The notes below the pieces were generated by a model. The model was not told the origin of the DNA. It was given only the letters and a program-made list of their open reading frames with translations, and did not search any database. A program made the translations under genes and the position numbers. 64,000 nt of DNA from Sinohyriopsis cumingii (lineage: Eukaryota; Mollusca; Bivalvia; Unionida; Unionidae), in assembly GCA_028554795.2 (NCBI GenBank), contig CM068831.1, positions 62,379,269-62,443,268 of the forward strand. Direction: 5' to 3'. Below, piece by piece: positions 22,735-34,460 of the stretch (its first letter is position 1; every line of letters begins with the position of its first letter).

Positions 22735-23290
22735 GTCATTGCGAATTAAATCCCTAATGATAAAAGTTCTGAATAAACGTTAGTGGAAATCCAAATAATA
22801 TCTGAGGCTGAAAGTCCTTTGTTGGATCACAATAATACAATCCAAGAATTAAATCCTTATTTGAAATTTTAATATAAATTGAAGTTTATATTTCCCAGAA
22901 TGTTATTTTTGAAGAGCACTCTGTATTTCCAGCGAATAATAGTTTAAATAAATGAAATTTCAGCCCACATGAACTTACAGACACAACAATAATACAATTG
23001 ATTCTGCTACAATCTTAAAGAACCATTAATTTTTCAATAACAATATTACTTTCTCTGCTACTTTATATCAGGTCGCAATTAGCATTTTCTAATAAAAACT
23101 ATTACTTAATGGAAAATGTAAGAATTTGCATTTTCTAATAAGACTGTTACCTTATAGATAATTTCAATTTGGAAGGTCCCAGGTGTGTACAAGACAAAAA
23201 CTTAGTTATAATTAAAAGGTCCATTACAAAAATTATATTAGAGAACCTAGAATATGTCAGGTAGCGAAGATAAATTTATAGGGAATTTCC
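22735..23290. repeat. Dispersed repeat R, copy 2
   Basis: Diverged direct copy of 20,760-21,420, about 1.95 kb away, with the same order of landmarks and several indels. Both copies lie in the large Ig-gene intron. Confidence 0.7.
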
Positions 23291-23814
23291 AATAACATAG
23301 ACACATACTAAAATATGTATGTTTACTTCTAATAATAACGTTTCTGATATTAAACCCATACAGACAGAGAATATTTTTGCTATGCATTATTTGTTTACAG
23401 AATTAAAAAATCAACAATTCCGGTCAAGTAGAAGATGATTTTGATTTTGGACATGGCTACGTCCAATATACAAGGTTATATTAGGACATAACTTTTAAGT
23501 AAAAGTATCAAGATTGAAATTTTCTCTAAATTGTGTCAAAAGTAATTTTTCATTAATTTATGTTGGAAGTAATTTTCCACTAAACTATACTGAGATAAAT
23601 TTTATATATTTGTGTAATATAAATGTATGCTATTTTATAAAGATCGCGCTTTACGAGCAGGTGCAGAAATTAATAAAATACATTTCGCTCGTAACTAAAT
23701 GTCAACAATTCTCAGCACAAAATATATTTCGCTCCTATCTAAATATCAACGATTTTCAGCACAAAATACATTTCGCTAGTATATAAATGTCGGCAATTTA
23801 GATTTTTTTTTTTT
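23291..23814. other. AT-rich sequence with short imperfect direct repeats
   Basis: Between about 23,510 and 23,790 phrases recur: attttt/aattttccac-taa near 23,560, and acaaaatacatttcgct-style units at about 23,680, 23,717 and 23,760. This looks like a degenerate minisatellite. No gene is seen. Confidence 0.4.
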
Positions 23815-24012
23815 GGGAGGGGGAGCAGCTGAACAGATAAATTATTATATCAATAATGGATGAGTTACGCAGATGGTTCATACGATCGCCCTGGGAAAAT
23901 ATCAAGGGTCTTGTTCTGACTGGACTGAACGAAACCAAACACTGTATAAATACAAAAGCGGGTTTACGAAGAGTTAGTTCGTTCCTCGAGTCAGAACAGC
24001 TCTGTCTTTTTC
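23815..24012 (+). repeat. LTR-like segment: purine tract, TATA box and repeated 3' end
   Basis: A purine tract (gggagggggag) is followed by about 190 bp that contains TATAAATA at about 23,947 and ends in the phrase tcgagtcagaacagctctgt plus a T-rich cttacag. The same ~40-bp ending recurs at about 24,548-24,585 after an AATAAA. Purine tract, TATA, AATAAA and a shared end resemble a short LTR of a decayed retrotransposon, but I see no coding remnant between them. Confidence 0.35.
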
Positions 24013-24585
24013 TTACAGGTAAGAATCGTCTTTGTTCGCAAACTTCTTTAAAGAATGGGCACTTTTTAATATTTGAGACTTTAACGGTAAAGTTCTTATT
24101 TTCCCAACATTTTTGTGAGTTCTTTATATTTTATATTATAATATAATAGAATGTTGAATTGTATTTGTGGTATGTGTTTTTGGAAAAAAAGAATTCGCTA
24201 CCAACTTCATGTTTAGATTTAATTTGGAAACAAAAGATTCCTTAAGTAATATTGAGTAATGTTTAGCAACCTATTCCAAAATAGTATTCTATTTTAAATT
24301 TAGTACAATACATTTCTTCAAAATGATTGTTGCATTAATCGCAACTATTGAATTTTATACTGATTGGTTATCATGAAGTTAATCGAGATTTAACTATCTG
24401 TATTACATTCTAAAAGGCAGCAATTATACGATGAAGTTGGTAAGCACATTGGGAAAGTGTAAGTTTATATGCATTTCGTGTATTCTAAATATAAATGCTT
24501 ATAAATGCATCTTTAGAATGTAGCATTATATATATATCAATAAAACGTTCATCGAGTCAGAACAGCTCTGTCGTTTCCTTACAGC

Positions 24586-26563
24586 GATTCCGTACCTCAT
24601 TCCCCAAGATGTAGCCGTATCTCCACGGTTATTGGTGACACCTTTGTTAGAGAGCCTAAACTTCTTCTTCTCTCTTTCTCTCTAACCATGGGGAAAGACA
24701 TTTCTTAACTTATGAGTAATCCCTTCTCATAGCAAGAGATGAGAAGAAGGTTATGATGCAAACCGTATCATAACATTTACATTAACAAGGCATACAATCA
24801 AATAAAAAAGTTAAACACAACTAACTAGCAAACAATGCAAATTGAATATACATAACATATCAGTGTCCTTCAGGTTAAATTCAATCAGTAGAATCGCGAG
24901 GGGCCCTACCAATAATCCATAAAAGATGTAGTGGCTGATGAGTTTCGTATTCATTTTGTCGCAATGGTGGCTTTTATGGCTATTTATTTGTTTTAAGAGA
25001 CATAAAACGGTTCCGCTCACACATTGATAGCAGAGACTTTGAATAACAGGCGATAGATTGACTTTTCGGCTCGACATTCTATCTTATGGTTAATAATAGT
25101 AAACTATCTCATCGTCGCCTACGTTCAGAACCATTGGGTTCGGGCGTATTTATGCAGATTCGGCAGTGCTTGTCTTTAATTATCTCCGTATGAATCTGTG
25201 GTATTGTCCGACGTTAATATGGCATATTCCAGATACCCTTTGATTTAAGAATTACGAACACGATAATGTGTATGCTGATTATTTTGACCATGACAATAAT
25301 TATTTGCTATGTATATCTATACTGCGTACTTAAATGTTTGTATATGATTGTGGCATTACATGACTACCTGACATTTTTCTTGTTTCTATGAAGTACACAT
25401 GATGTTTGCATGAATTTGATTTCAAAATCTGAAATTAAACCTGGCTTTTCCTTTGGAAATCTATTGCGCTGCATATCAAGTTAATTTTTATATAGAGAGG
25501 TTTGATAAGAAATTTTCCATTCTTGTTTTATGATCAGTCTTCTCAATGACTTCTTTGCTGTGTTCAGATATAATTTGAGATGATTCATTTATTTAAATTA
25601 TTCATTGGAATTACAAAGTGCCCATTGACATTTTGGACAAAACGCTAGTTTGGATTATTGATAACTTGTTCAAGTAAATTTTGGATTGTATCCTTTTGGT
25701 AGATCAGAATATTTAAGACTATTTGAATTCATTCTGAAGATTATATGATTTTTGACTTGTCATAGGATATTTTGGATTATTTGGGGTTTAATTCACAAAA
25801 ATGTATGTGTAGTTTAAAGAAAAGAGTCTCGTTATTCAAATTCTTGGCTTCAAATTATTTATGTTACATAGTTTAGATTTAAGGCCATAGAACCGTAGCA
25901 TATTCTAATAAAGAAAATACATATTCTGTTTAAATAAACGTGAGAAAAAATTTCATTGGAAGCATTATTTTCTTCTTGTTTTTCTCGCCCAAACAATAAA
26001 TCTAGGCCACTAACCTTCCATAGTGATAAAATTATATCCATTGAAATGTTGCAAACCCTTCCCATTACTTATATTCAAGCGATTTCGTATCATTTCCGGA
26101 AGTAAAAAATGAAATTTTTGTATCAAGTGCGTGCATGTTTATTTATTATCTTGAACAAAGAGATCGCGGAAGTGAACTTAGTTTGTTCAAAAGATGGTGT
26201 TGAGCACAGCTTGTGAAAATGTAAGAAATTTTCTCAATGTTTTATGATGCAATTACAGATCTTATCTCCAGAATTTTGACGTAATCGTTTTCCACAATCA
26301 CAAAAAGCGCCAATGTTTCGTCGACTGCAATGGAAGGTTCCGTGTACGTTATATACGTGTATCAACAAATGATGACTAAACGTGAGTTCCATTTATGTAT
26401 CTGCCATAATTCCTTAAGTGAAGTATCAAATAAGTACTTGGTATATATTTTGATTATGAGATTATAGGCAAATTTGAAAAATTAACACTCTTGATTGTCT
26501 GTAGATGTAAAACCCAAATCATAATAAAGGATCATTACATGAATACTGAGAATATAAACTTAC
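24586..26563. other. AT-rich intronic sequence, no gene recognised
   Basis: Frames at 24,811-25,077 and 25,859-26,065 (minus) lack splice context and domain motifs. The first has one possible membrane segment only. Confidence 0.4.
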
Positions 26564-26827
26564 AAATCTGTATTCTGTATGGATCACTCTCTAGTCCATT
26601 TTCGCGCTCTTTACACTTGTATAAGTTATACTGGTCCTCAACAGTCAAATTTCTTACATGCAGGAATGTGTTGCTTTGATAATATCTCTCGTGGTTCTCT
26701 ATCATAGATCCGTTGATAGTCCAGAAGAGCTCCCCTCTGGAGGGATTGGATAATTTACATTCTAAATCTAAGGTTGAGTTCAAAAAAGTATTTCGAGCAG
26801 TTACTATCTTTGGAATAAGTGTTTCAT
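26564..26827 (-). CDS. Ig-domain exon, exon B
   Basis: This 264-bp exon has acceptor ...ttctctttacag (first base 26,827) and donor GTAAGT after 26,564; both boundaries are phase 1. It encodes one Ig domain: LDLECKL (B strand), ELFWTING (core Trp), and VEDQYNLYKCKE (Y-x-C, F strand), with sequons NST, NGS and NLT. It lacks the extra C-x3-C pair of exons C and D. The first base completes a codon with the phase-1 donor of exon A at 33,581, so A-B splicing is frame-compatible, as is B-C. Confidence 0.8.
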
Positions 26828-26942
26828 CTGTAAAGAGAAAAAAGAAGACACATTTCAAAATAATGAGGAAAATAAAACACAAATTGTTTGGAATGCTTAT
26901 CTTTCTTTCTATGCTTGTGGAGGAGGGAAGATGTCTTTAAAG

Positions 26943-27175
26943 CATGGTGCCTCGGTGACGGTGTGGTGTAAGGCGTTCACCTTTACCTATCACTGCTATC
27001 TCACCTATGTCTTCGTGGGTTTTAGTCTCAGGCATGGCCAATGTGAGTATGCGTGACGGCTTGCCATGAACTTCCCTTGGATTGATGGTTTATCCCTGCA
27101 GACTGTTAGTTGATCTTACGGTTTATAAACTGTGGGGGCCTATCCAACCCAACCCGTCATTCCACATGTCTTTCT
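26943..27175 (+). mobile_element. tRNA-derived SINE, diverged copy (same family as 30,373-30,625)
   Basis: The head carries an A-box-like ggtgacggtgtgg and a degraded B box (gggttttagtc). Over about 100 bp it aligns with the reverse complement of the SINE at 30,373-30,625: gttcacc, atcactgc-atctcacct, cgtgggtt, tgag-atg and gc-tgcca all match in order. It is more diverged than that copy, implying an older insertion. It inserted about 115 bp upstream of Ig exon B. Confidence 0.6.
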
Positions 27176-27209
27176 ATGCAAGATTCGAGTGAATGCTTTA
27201 CATAGCACA

Positions 27210-27232
27210 TACACATACACACACACACACAC
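27210..27232. repeat. (AC)n microsatellite at SINE 3' flank
   Basis: Short CA-repeat following the SINE copy; possibly derived from its tail. Confidence 0.8.
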
Positions 27233-27760
27233 ATCATTCCATTCCACACACATACACCTTTTAAGACAAAGAAAGATACAATTTAGTTAAAATCTCTCGA
27301 GCTCAAACTGTCGTTACGGATGGTCGAGGTCTGCAGCTGGAGGTAGTATCTTTGCTTTTATTAGAAGTACAGCTTGCAAAATAAAGATATAGACAATATT
27401 CATCCCAGCCTGTCCTTCCGTGCGTGTGTTTGCCTATATCGATAGAAGGAATTGATGCATTCGTGTTACTATTTATTCCCTGAGACACAGACACACACAA
27501 AAGCACCATTTAATAAAATCCTCAAATTTTGGGATCAACGTTTTAATGCTGTTGAAACCATGCTGTAGCTATACGTAATAGCGAGGGTATGTCTCATAGT
27601 AGCTCCCGGGCGGCCTTTGTATCGACAAAAGTCTTTCATGTCTTTGATAAACACAGCCAACATACCAAAGTCTCGGATTCGCTCGATTTCATCACGTTAG
27701 GCCAGGTTTTTGCGACAGTGCCTCTAAGATTAATGACATCATTTTGAATATCCACATTAT

Positions 27761-27949
27761 TCATTGTAGCTTTTCCAGCTTGATTTTCGAAAAGTACGAG
27801 CTCGCCGAGTCGATGTCAACATCAACTTGGCAGGCTATATCAGTGAAATACGCTTTGGTGGAACACCTAGTTAGATCCACATCAAGATCTCGTTGGGTTA
27901 TTACGGCTTCGTGTCCGTAAATGTCAGCAAACATTACGTATACTATCAA
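27761..27949 (-). pseudogene. Fragment of element B protein downstream of protease (copy B1)
   Basis: A 62-residue frame reads DIYGHEAV, DVDLTRCSTKAYFTDIACQ and KIKLEKLQ. It resembles, residue for residue in spaced positions, the product of minus-strand 48,085-48,245 (DLNRIAIKADLTQFASN ... KLKHL). Both sit about 0.3 kb downstream of an adenain-like protease fragment on the same strand, so this is a second copy of the same element segment. The family function is unknown to me; a structural or DNA-associated protein is possible. Confidence 0.45.
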
Positions 27950-28099
27950 GCGTATATTTCAACTGATAATGCGCAATCAATAAGCGTGTGCGGGATTGGT
28001 GAAAGCTCAAATGGATTGCCGTGCTCTTACAGCATGACGTGCGACTATTGGGCTGTCCATACGAGCTTGTAAAATCAGCGTCGAATAAAACTGTGCATG

Positions 28100-28215
28100 T
28101 CAGCTTCCATTACTATATAAATAATCAATAACTTCACATGGTGATGTAAACCCATGGGAGTCAAAATATAAAAGATGCTTGTGTCACTGTGTATGGGACT
28201 GAGTGAGTTCTGAAT
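28100..28215 (-). pseudogene. PRO: Adenain-like cysteine protease fragment (copy B1)
   Basis: The minus strand encodes HLLYFDSHGFTSPCEVIDYL, the Asp-containing FDS-x-G-x2-P-x-E-V block typical of the adenovirus-type/ULP-type maturation protease of Polintons. The upstream His block and downstream catalytic Cys region are not clearly readable here. It is collinear with 48,370-48,560. The fragment is short and isolated in the Ig-gene intron. Confidence 0.5.
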
Positions 28216-29953
28216 TATGTTGTTGAATCTAGGTTAACGATTACAGTTTTAGACCAATGGAAATATTCCACGGTCATGTTTCATCGCGGTGATACTGGCC
28301 ACTGCTAAATTAATACTTATCCAGCAGGGTTGACGTTGAGCTGTTTCAAACTGTTGCATCCATATTAGTGTCAATATCAGTTGCGCCTACATTTGTGTTA
28401 ACAAAATTGTGGTGGTGCGGGATAACTTTGTTCCGAGAATATTTCAAATGAACTCCGGAGTTTTTCATAGTGGCTGATATCTTTTGCGGTTGTCCTCTAC
28501 TTAATATGAAATGTTTACGCAGATGTGACTTTTTATTTGAAGCATTTCACGTTCAGTTACAGCAACACTGAATTTTCCATCGGAACATTAATGATCCATA
28601 TTTGGCTGCTCAGACACTAAAAACAGAGTCGTGTACATTTATACGAAGTGTTACGGGTTTCTCCCATGCAGGCTTTGAAGTACATATCCACCACGGACCG
28701 TTTAATAGTTATATATGCTCGAGAGAAATATAATAAATCGGATTAAGTATTGATGGGAAAACTGCAAGCCTGTAATGTTTTGGTCTGGATATTGGTATTT
28801 GAATGACCGATGATGCACACATACAACCTTTTATGTTGAAAGTCGAGAAAATGTTTTTGCTGGGATCTTGGCCACCATTTAACCGCAGTGAAATCTCATT
28901 CACTGCTGGTGGTGAAACTATCATCCAACTTACCCTTTGTTTTGTCAAAGAATTGAAATACTATACCATTATACCTTTATGCCATGAGACTCCTCGTAAA
29001 ACTGTGTTCCGGTATGAATATGTGTTCTTCGTAAGAAATGAAATCATAAATGTTCCGCCAGACTCTATGAATGATGTCCAAACGTTGTCTCTGATAGACT
29101 CACTGAATTCAGCCAAACCAATAGTTTTGGTTACTCAGTTTTACTGTCGGCGACATCAGCACCATGCCATATTCTATCATTGTTGTTGTGGCTTTTAAGA
29201 GTTAACATGGCTGTGTGTTTTGCAGCAAAACTAACCTTACGAATGTCTCTGCAAAATCCACATATGTGTGAAACTGAAATCGTGAAAGAAGACTACCCGT
29301 GCACGGTAGGCTGTTCTCAAAACAATGCTGTTAGGAAACAGTAAATCTGGTAAGAGTGGATGGACTGAGCAGTCCAGTGGCTATTGTGCTATATGTGGCA
29401 AATAATCGAGGAGTTTGCATAAATATCGCTGTATCTGGCGAGTACGAGAATAATTGTAACTTTCCTTGGATTTCCAAGGATGCTATACACTAAAGAAAAT
29501 ATGAATGCGTGTCCTGAACCAAAAGTTATATTGGCCCTTCCTGGTCTACCCTACGCAGCCAGTAAGCGTAAAATTGGTAATCTTGAACGCCTATATCTTA
29601 CAATAGAGTCAAGCGCGGGTTCCGACATAAGTTTGAAAAGAGACTTTTTCTATGCAGGTTTGGTTTCTTAAAATACATTTTGCGAGACACCCGTGGTCCG
29701 CTCCCGACCAGATTTGCAATCTTCGAATCGGATAAACATTATTGAGCGGCCTGAGTGATAAGTATACTAACGGGGGTGACATGTTTGCTGTTGATATTAT
29801 TGTAACCATTTTGGGTCGTGGTTTGGTCGGTAATCGTCGTAGTCAACCTCTTATTGATTAAACTGTTTGCGATCCTATATCTTTCAAATGAACCGCATCA
29901 AACTGTTAATGCTATGAACGACTCGCATTGAAACTTGTTTATACATCGGTGCA
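28216..29953. other. Unassigned, coding-like remnants possible
   Basis: Short frames on both strands (28,803-29,198 plus, 28,709-28,948 minus, 29,480-29,671 plus) show ordinary amino-acid composition but no motif I recognise. They may be further decayed element B sequence, given the protease fragment next door. Confidence 0.25.
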
Positions 29954-30720
29954 ATGCACGAGGTAACGCGTGCCATAATCATTGGGTCTACTGTGAACAA
30001 TGACTATTTCCACAGTATGTCGCATTCACGGGGTTTCTCGCGAAGTCAACACTTACGAATCTTACAAGTCCATGTTAGAAAGGAAATAAAATTGTATAAA
30101 GATGGTGGTCAGATGGCCACAATGCTTGAAGAATGTATGCGTGATCAAATGCATGATATGTCTTTGATCGCGGCCCAGGAGAAAATTGAGCCCGGTAACG
30201 TGAAACACAGTGAAGGGTGGGCAAATTTGAAATTTGTACGCAGCGAATGGTTCCTGTACAGATCATGTACTTCTTTAGAGGGTAGAACATTATTCCAACT
30301 TGTCCCCCAGTTATTCAGAGCCGGATTGCACAGAGTGGCGCACGAATCCAATATGGCAGGTCACTTGATTAGTTGTTCTGTTGTTGTTCTAGGGTTTAAC
30401 GCCATTTTTCAGCACAGGATAGGCTATACATGGCGGCCAGTATAACTGGTGGAGGAAGAACCCTAGAAAACCCAGGGAAGAACCACCGACCCAAGAGAAG
30501 CTACTGGCAGGCTTTCCCACATGCTCACGCTAGCCGAGCCTTGGACTCGAACCCACGCAGACAGAGGTGAGATGGCAGTGATCCGGAACGGTGAGCGCTT
30601 GTGACCACTCGGCCACTCGGGGCCCCCACTTGATTAGAAAAATACGGCTAACAATGTGTTAGCTGAACTGTATTGGTACGGCGTAAATAGTGTGCATATT
30701 ATTATTCTTGAGATGTTCGT
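29954..30720 (+). mobile_element. Gypsy-type integrase N-terminal fragment, split by a SINE
   Basis: The plus frame contains VTRA at its start, then a helical stretch, WFLYR and LVPQLFRAGLHRVAHESNM followed by AGHL, the zinc-finger HH block of Ty3/Gypsy integrases with its usual leader. The coding sequence is interrupted at 30,373-30,625 by a SINE. It resumes after 30,636 with NTANNVLAELYWYGVN, the following conserved block, one frame away. The CC half of the finger and the catalytic core are missing. This is an orphan fragment of a different Gypsy lineage from the element at 37-44 kb. Confidence 0.65.
30373..30625 (-). mobile_element. tRNA-derived SINE with 11-bp target-site duplication
   Basis: On the minus strand the element begins with a Leu/Ser-tRNA-like head: A box TGGCCGAGTGGT (plus 30,603-30,614) and perfect B box GGTTCGAGTCC (plus 30,543-30,553). 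A ~150-bp body follows, ending in an AAC-rich tail (gaacaacaacagaacaa). It is flanked by identical 11-bp direct repeats CACTTGATTAG at 30,362-30,372 and 30,626-30,636. The head is not a functional tRNA because it continues into the SINE body. A and B boxes imply an RNA polymerase III promoter. Confidence 0.85.
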
Positions 30721-33542
30721 CATAGAAAAGGGGATTGAATTTTGAACTTAGGAGGTGGGAGAAGAGGGAATAGATAAGGTCTGCGTGTGCCCAGAGTCAC
30801 ACGATGGTCAGAGTCAACAAATCACTGAGATTTTGAATAAGTGTCCACAGTGGGTTAATAAAATATGAAACAAAATTAAGTACATCAAAGCCAATCGCAT
30901 AAAATGATATCCAATTCACATTGATGTACGGGAGACTATAGATGGGAAAGTAGGTAAAATGCAACATCTGCAATTGAATGACCCTTGAAACTCCCCGTAT
31001 ATTATTGTATTCGTACTTAACCGTTTTTCGTATACGATATGGCTCAGAAATTATATTTGAGAGGCTTTGTGATGGAGAGTCACACACCTCTCTGGGGTTT
31101 CGTGCAATCCGTATGCTACTGTCGATGGTTTACTCTCAATAAGGAACCAAGGCTCCTGAACCAACGGATCTGCAGGGAATAAGGAGGTGCAAGATGGATT
31201 CTTCCGAAGTCTGAGAGGGACGGGCCATGCGTGGTGGCTCCTCGGTTATTCTACGAGATACGTGGAATTCGGAATTATTATATGCTAAAAATAATTCTCC
31301 CTAAACTTTAAATTGTCTGAATCGTGCAGTAGTTTACGATACTGAAAACCTTTATACAGCACGATACGTGTTTCTAAAAATAGCATAGTGTGTTAGGGTA
31401 TACTTTGTAAACAAAATATGGATACGCATGTAGTAGACGCTTTAGGTTTTAGTTTATTATCTTTGTTACTGGAAAACTAAGAATCTGTTTCTTATTTTTG
31501 AAATTAGAGATGATAAAGTGAACCATATGGACCAGTTTGCTGAGTCAAAAACGAAACTTTCAAGCAAGCAACGAGTAAACTTATTATTCGTAATGTCTAC
31601 AACATACACGAGAGAAGCAGTATGGAAAATACCATTCTGATTATTTAAACAGTTATTAAAGAGAAATGTTCGGAACTTTTCGTAAATGAATGGTTCAGAC
31701 AATGACCAGTGGTCGCATGGGTATATAAAAGTAGCATATAAAAACATGCTGAGGCCAAGGGCTTTCGCATATTTATTAGAGAGGTAACACTTTAAATCGA
31801 GAAATAAAATTCAACTGAAGGTTTTGGCAGGAAATTAAGAGCCTCAGAGTCAATAAGCCAAGGCGACGAAAAAGTATTTTTTCCTCCGGCTAAATGAACT
31901 GTCACACAACAGCTGCTTTGCAATTTTCACCGTTTAACTATTTTGATACGACGTTAGGCTAGCGACAAAAGATAGGCAATGTATGATACCGGTCATAGCT
32001 TGGGTCCCTCCATCAGCGAGTACTCAAGTGACAGGCCATAAACCTATGTCTTCTTTAGCTGATGGTAAGAATAGTATTAAATATACTTACATTTATGCAT
32101 CTTGAATTTCTTCAAAGTGTACTTTCTTAGTTCTGTAAATCCAAATGACATGACCCATGTCAAGTAAAACGTGATACACACAGAAAATGTATTGTAATTT
32201 CGACTGCATTTCAAATTTAAATCACACTCTCCTTACTGCACTGAAGTGACCCAATAAACGCAATACATCATTAGCAGAAAAGCATAATTGAGTTTAATCA
32301 GAAGAAAAACAAAACTCCATCCATTCCAGACCAACTCCAAAAGTTTTCTTCAATGCACATTCATTCAAAATATGACTATACATTTCAAGTTTAAGTAGAC
32401 CAAAACTAAAAAAATTTAAACTAATGTCGAGCGCGGGACGAAGTTAAAAGGTCGCTGGGACGTGCTATATGCGCATTAATATTGTTGTTGTGTATTTATG
32501 AATCTAAGGTTGTGTATTTATTTTGAAATACAGCCTAAATTCAATTGCATTGTTTCTTGTAGTGAATTCCTTTATTTTTAAGCCCTAGGTAGGAAAACGA
32601 TATGAGAATATAATGAAAAGGTTACTGCATTTGTATGGGAAAATATTAACTCGTTTTTATATCAGATTAATACTTCGCTCCAAGAGGTCGTGCAGTACTA
32701 CTCAGAAGAAGAAAAAAACTCCTTTATATTTTCCTATACAAACGAAGGAAACAATAAGTATATCGTGATCAACAACTGGAGACCATAAGATACATATGTT
32801 CCATTTTTGAATCAGTCTTATTCATTATCACTATATGCGTAAAATTAATAATTCAATATCACTATATGAGTGAAGGTCAATAATACATACATCCTACTTG
32901 TGGAAGAACCATACAATATTCATATTATTGTACAAGTTACATATATTGAACACTCTTGGTCATAGAATCATAGATGGTTCATATTTATGTATATACATCC
33001 TGATACTTTGATCACCCTTGGTGACAGAATCATGTATTGGACGTATTTGTGCATTAATTATATACGTTGGTCAGCAATGGTGAAAGTTCATTATCATCGA
33101 TCATTATTATATTTAAGTTTCATATCTTGAATTTTGTTGGATCACCGGTTAAATTGATATGTTTCTGTTTAGTTTCATTTAGGACAGATTTACATGTTCT
33201 AATTAGTTTTAGAAAGAACTCATTTTCTTATAACAGTTGTTGAAGTCTGTCAATCGTTCTGTTCAATCCATTGTTGGATTTTAAGCGCGCGAGGATGTTG
33301 TTCGATTTATCGATCAGTTACAGTATAAATAAACATATCATTCATGAAATAGCTTTCAGTACCTTCGCCAAATAAAAACCCATTTCGGTTCCATCCTGTC
33401 AGTTCCTTCTTGCCAATAGAAAGGCTGCAGAAATAGGCTATTTTCTTGACCTAATGCATCTTTATATATAGTTTGTGTTACAATCTCAGAGTCATGTATA
33501 ATAATATGATAATGTGCGTGCGTGTGTGTATTTGTGTGCGTG
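30721..33542. other. Presumed intron, no gene recognised
   Basis: AT-rich sequence. Weak tandem similarity (cttggtcatagaatcat / cttggtgacagaatcat) occurs at about 32,955-33,050. The frames at 30,797 and 31,466 (minus) have no motifs. Confidence 0.4.
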
Positions 33543-33569
33543 CTTGCGTATGTGTGTGTGTGTGTGTGT
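33543..33569. repeat. (GT)n microsatellite beside Ig exon A donor
   Basis: GT/GC-rich tract directly inside the intron following exon A. Read on the minus strand it yields a false Thr-His extension of the exon frame. Confidence 0.9.
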
Positions 33570-33580
33570 TAGATACATAC

Positions 33581-33944
33581 CAATCGCTTTTAGATCGATC
33601 ATGTCGGCCAAATCACGTGAGCCCAAGTTTTGTATCAACCTGTATATCCCAGTATCATTTTTGGTGATGTTCAAAAAAGATACAGTCACCGTTACATTGT
33701 TAGGAGTAGTAGGCTCTTTCCAAACTCTCACCCAATCTGGTAGTTTAAGTGGACGAACAGGATTTGTTGTCCCTGATACCTGGTAGAAACGTACATCGTT
33801 ACGCAGTATATAGATAACATCAGTCTCTATTCTTTTGAACTTCCATGAAAATGATACATTTCGCCCAATTATGCCGTGTACGATTTTTCCTTCAGAGATA
33901 TCATATACTGTCAAGCAACAGAAAACAATATGCAAGAAAGACAT
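33581..33944 (-). CDS. First exon of IgSF gene: signal-like leader plus V-type Ig domain, exon A
   Basis: From a methionine at 33,944 the frame reads MSFLHIVFCCLTVYDISEGK, a short signal-peptide-like start, then a V-set-like domain: NVSFSWKF (B-C strands), WVRVW, VSFLNITKNDTGIYRLI (E-F strands with the D-T-G-x-Y motif). The exon ends in a consensus donor (ATTG|GTATGT, phase 1) at 33,581, compatible with exon B. The usual disulphide cysteines are absent: the B-strand position is F/S and the position after Y is R. An upstream in-frame Met exists at 34,001. A leader encoded in the same exon as the domain is unusual for vertebrate IgSF genes; a separate upstream exon cannot be excluded. Confidence 0.7.
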
Positions 33945-34067
33945 AATCCCGTCACTGCTTGTAAAATGTTCACGTTTGACTAATTTCGCATTAGACCACA
34001 CTAACTGCTGAAATAGTGTTTACTGTTGATATAAACCGCTCAAACAATAAAATGATGTATTTTCTAG

Positions 34068-34460
34068 TCTCCATTTAACAATCATCTGATGACTCAACTG
34101 AACAATGGGTAAGATAATGGTCGTCATCCCGAGTCAGGTTATCTAGTAACACCAAATGCCTCGTTAACAAAGAATATGTTACATTTGAGTCATACCATAT
34201 TTAATACATTCAAAGCTCACGTAGCAAAAATCACATAATGAAAATGCTGTTTAACGCCTGTTATATTCATGAGCAATTACATTACTTACGAAAAAACAAA
34301 AGTAATGGCAGAGTGATTGAGAACTGTAACAGAAATACAGATAATAAAAGAGCTAATATACCGCACAACACAAACTTCCGTCGAAATCACTATAAGAAAA
34401 TACTTACTTAAAATCGTGATATTTGTATGTTAGTCTTGAATCTTTCGTTTTCATAGGGTC
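34068..34460. repeat. Direct repeat U, copy 1 (upstream of Ig exon A)
   Basis: It aligns collinearly with 35,062-35,340: catcatctgatgactcaactgaac, aatgcctcgttaa-aaagaatatgt, cacatttgagtcata, tttaacgcctgtt, and aatcgtgat-t-tgtatttag-cttgaat occur in both in the same order. Confidence 0.75.

Noticed and set aside
24811..25077. Possible transmembrane exon for the Ig gene (88 codons, one hydrophobic segment)
   Set aside because: No convincing splice junctions, no link in phase to the Ig exons, and wrong order relative to exons C and D.
28803..29198. 131-codon plus-strand frame
   Set aside because: No recognisable motif, no splice context; overlaps an equally plausible minus-strand frame. Left as unassigned.
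30542..30628. Apparent tRNA gene (perfect A and B boxes)
   Set aside because: It is the head of a SINE with an 11-bp target-site duplication; the acceptor stem does not close and the sequence continues into a SINE body.
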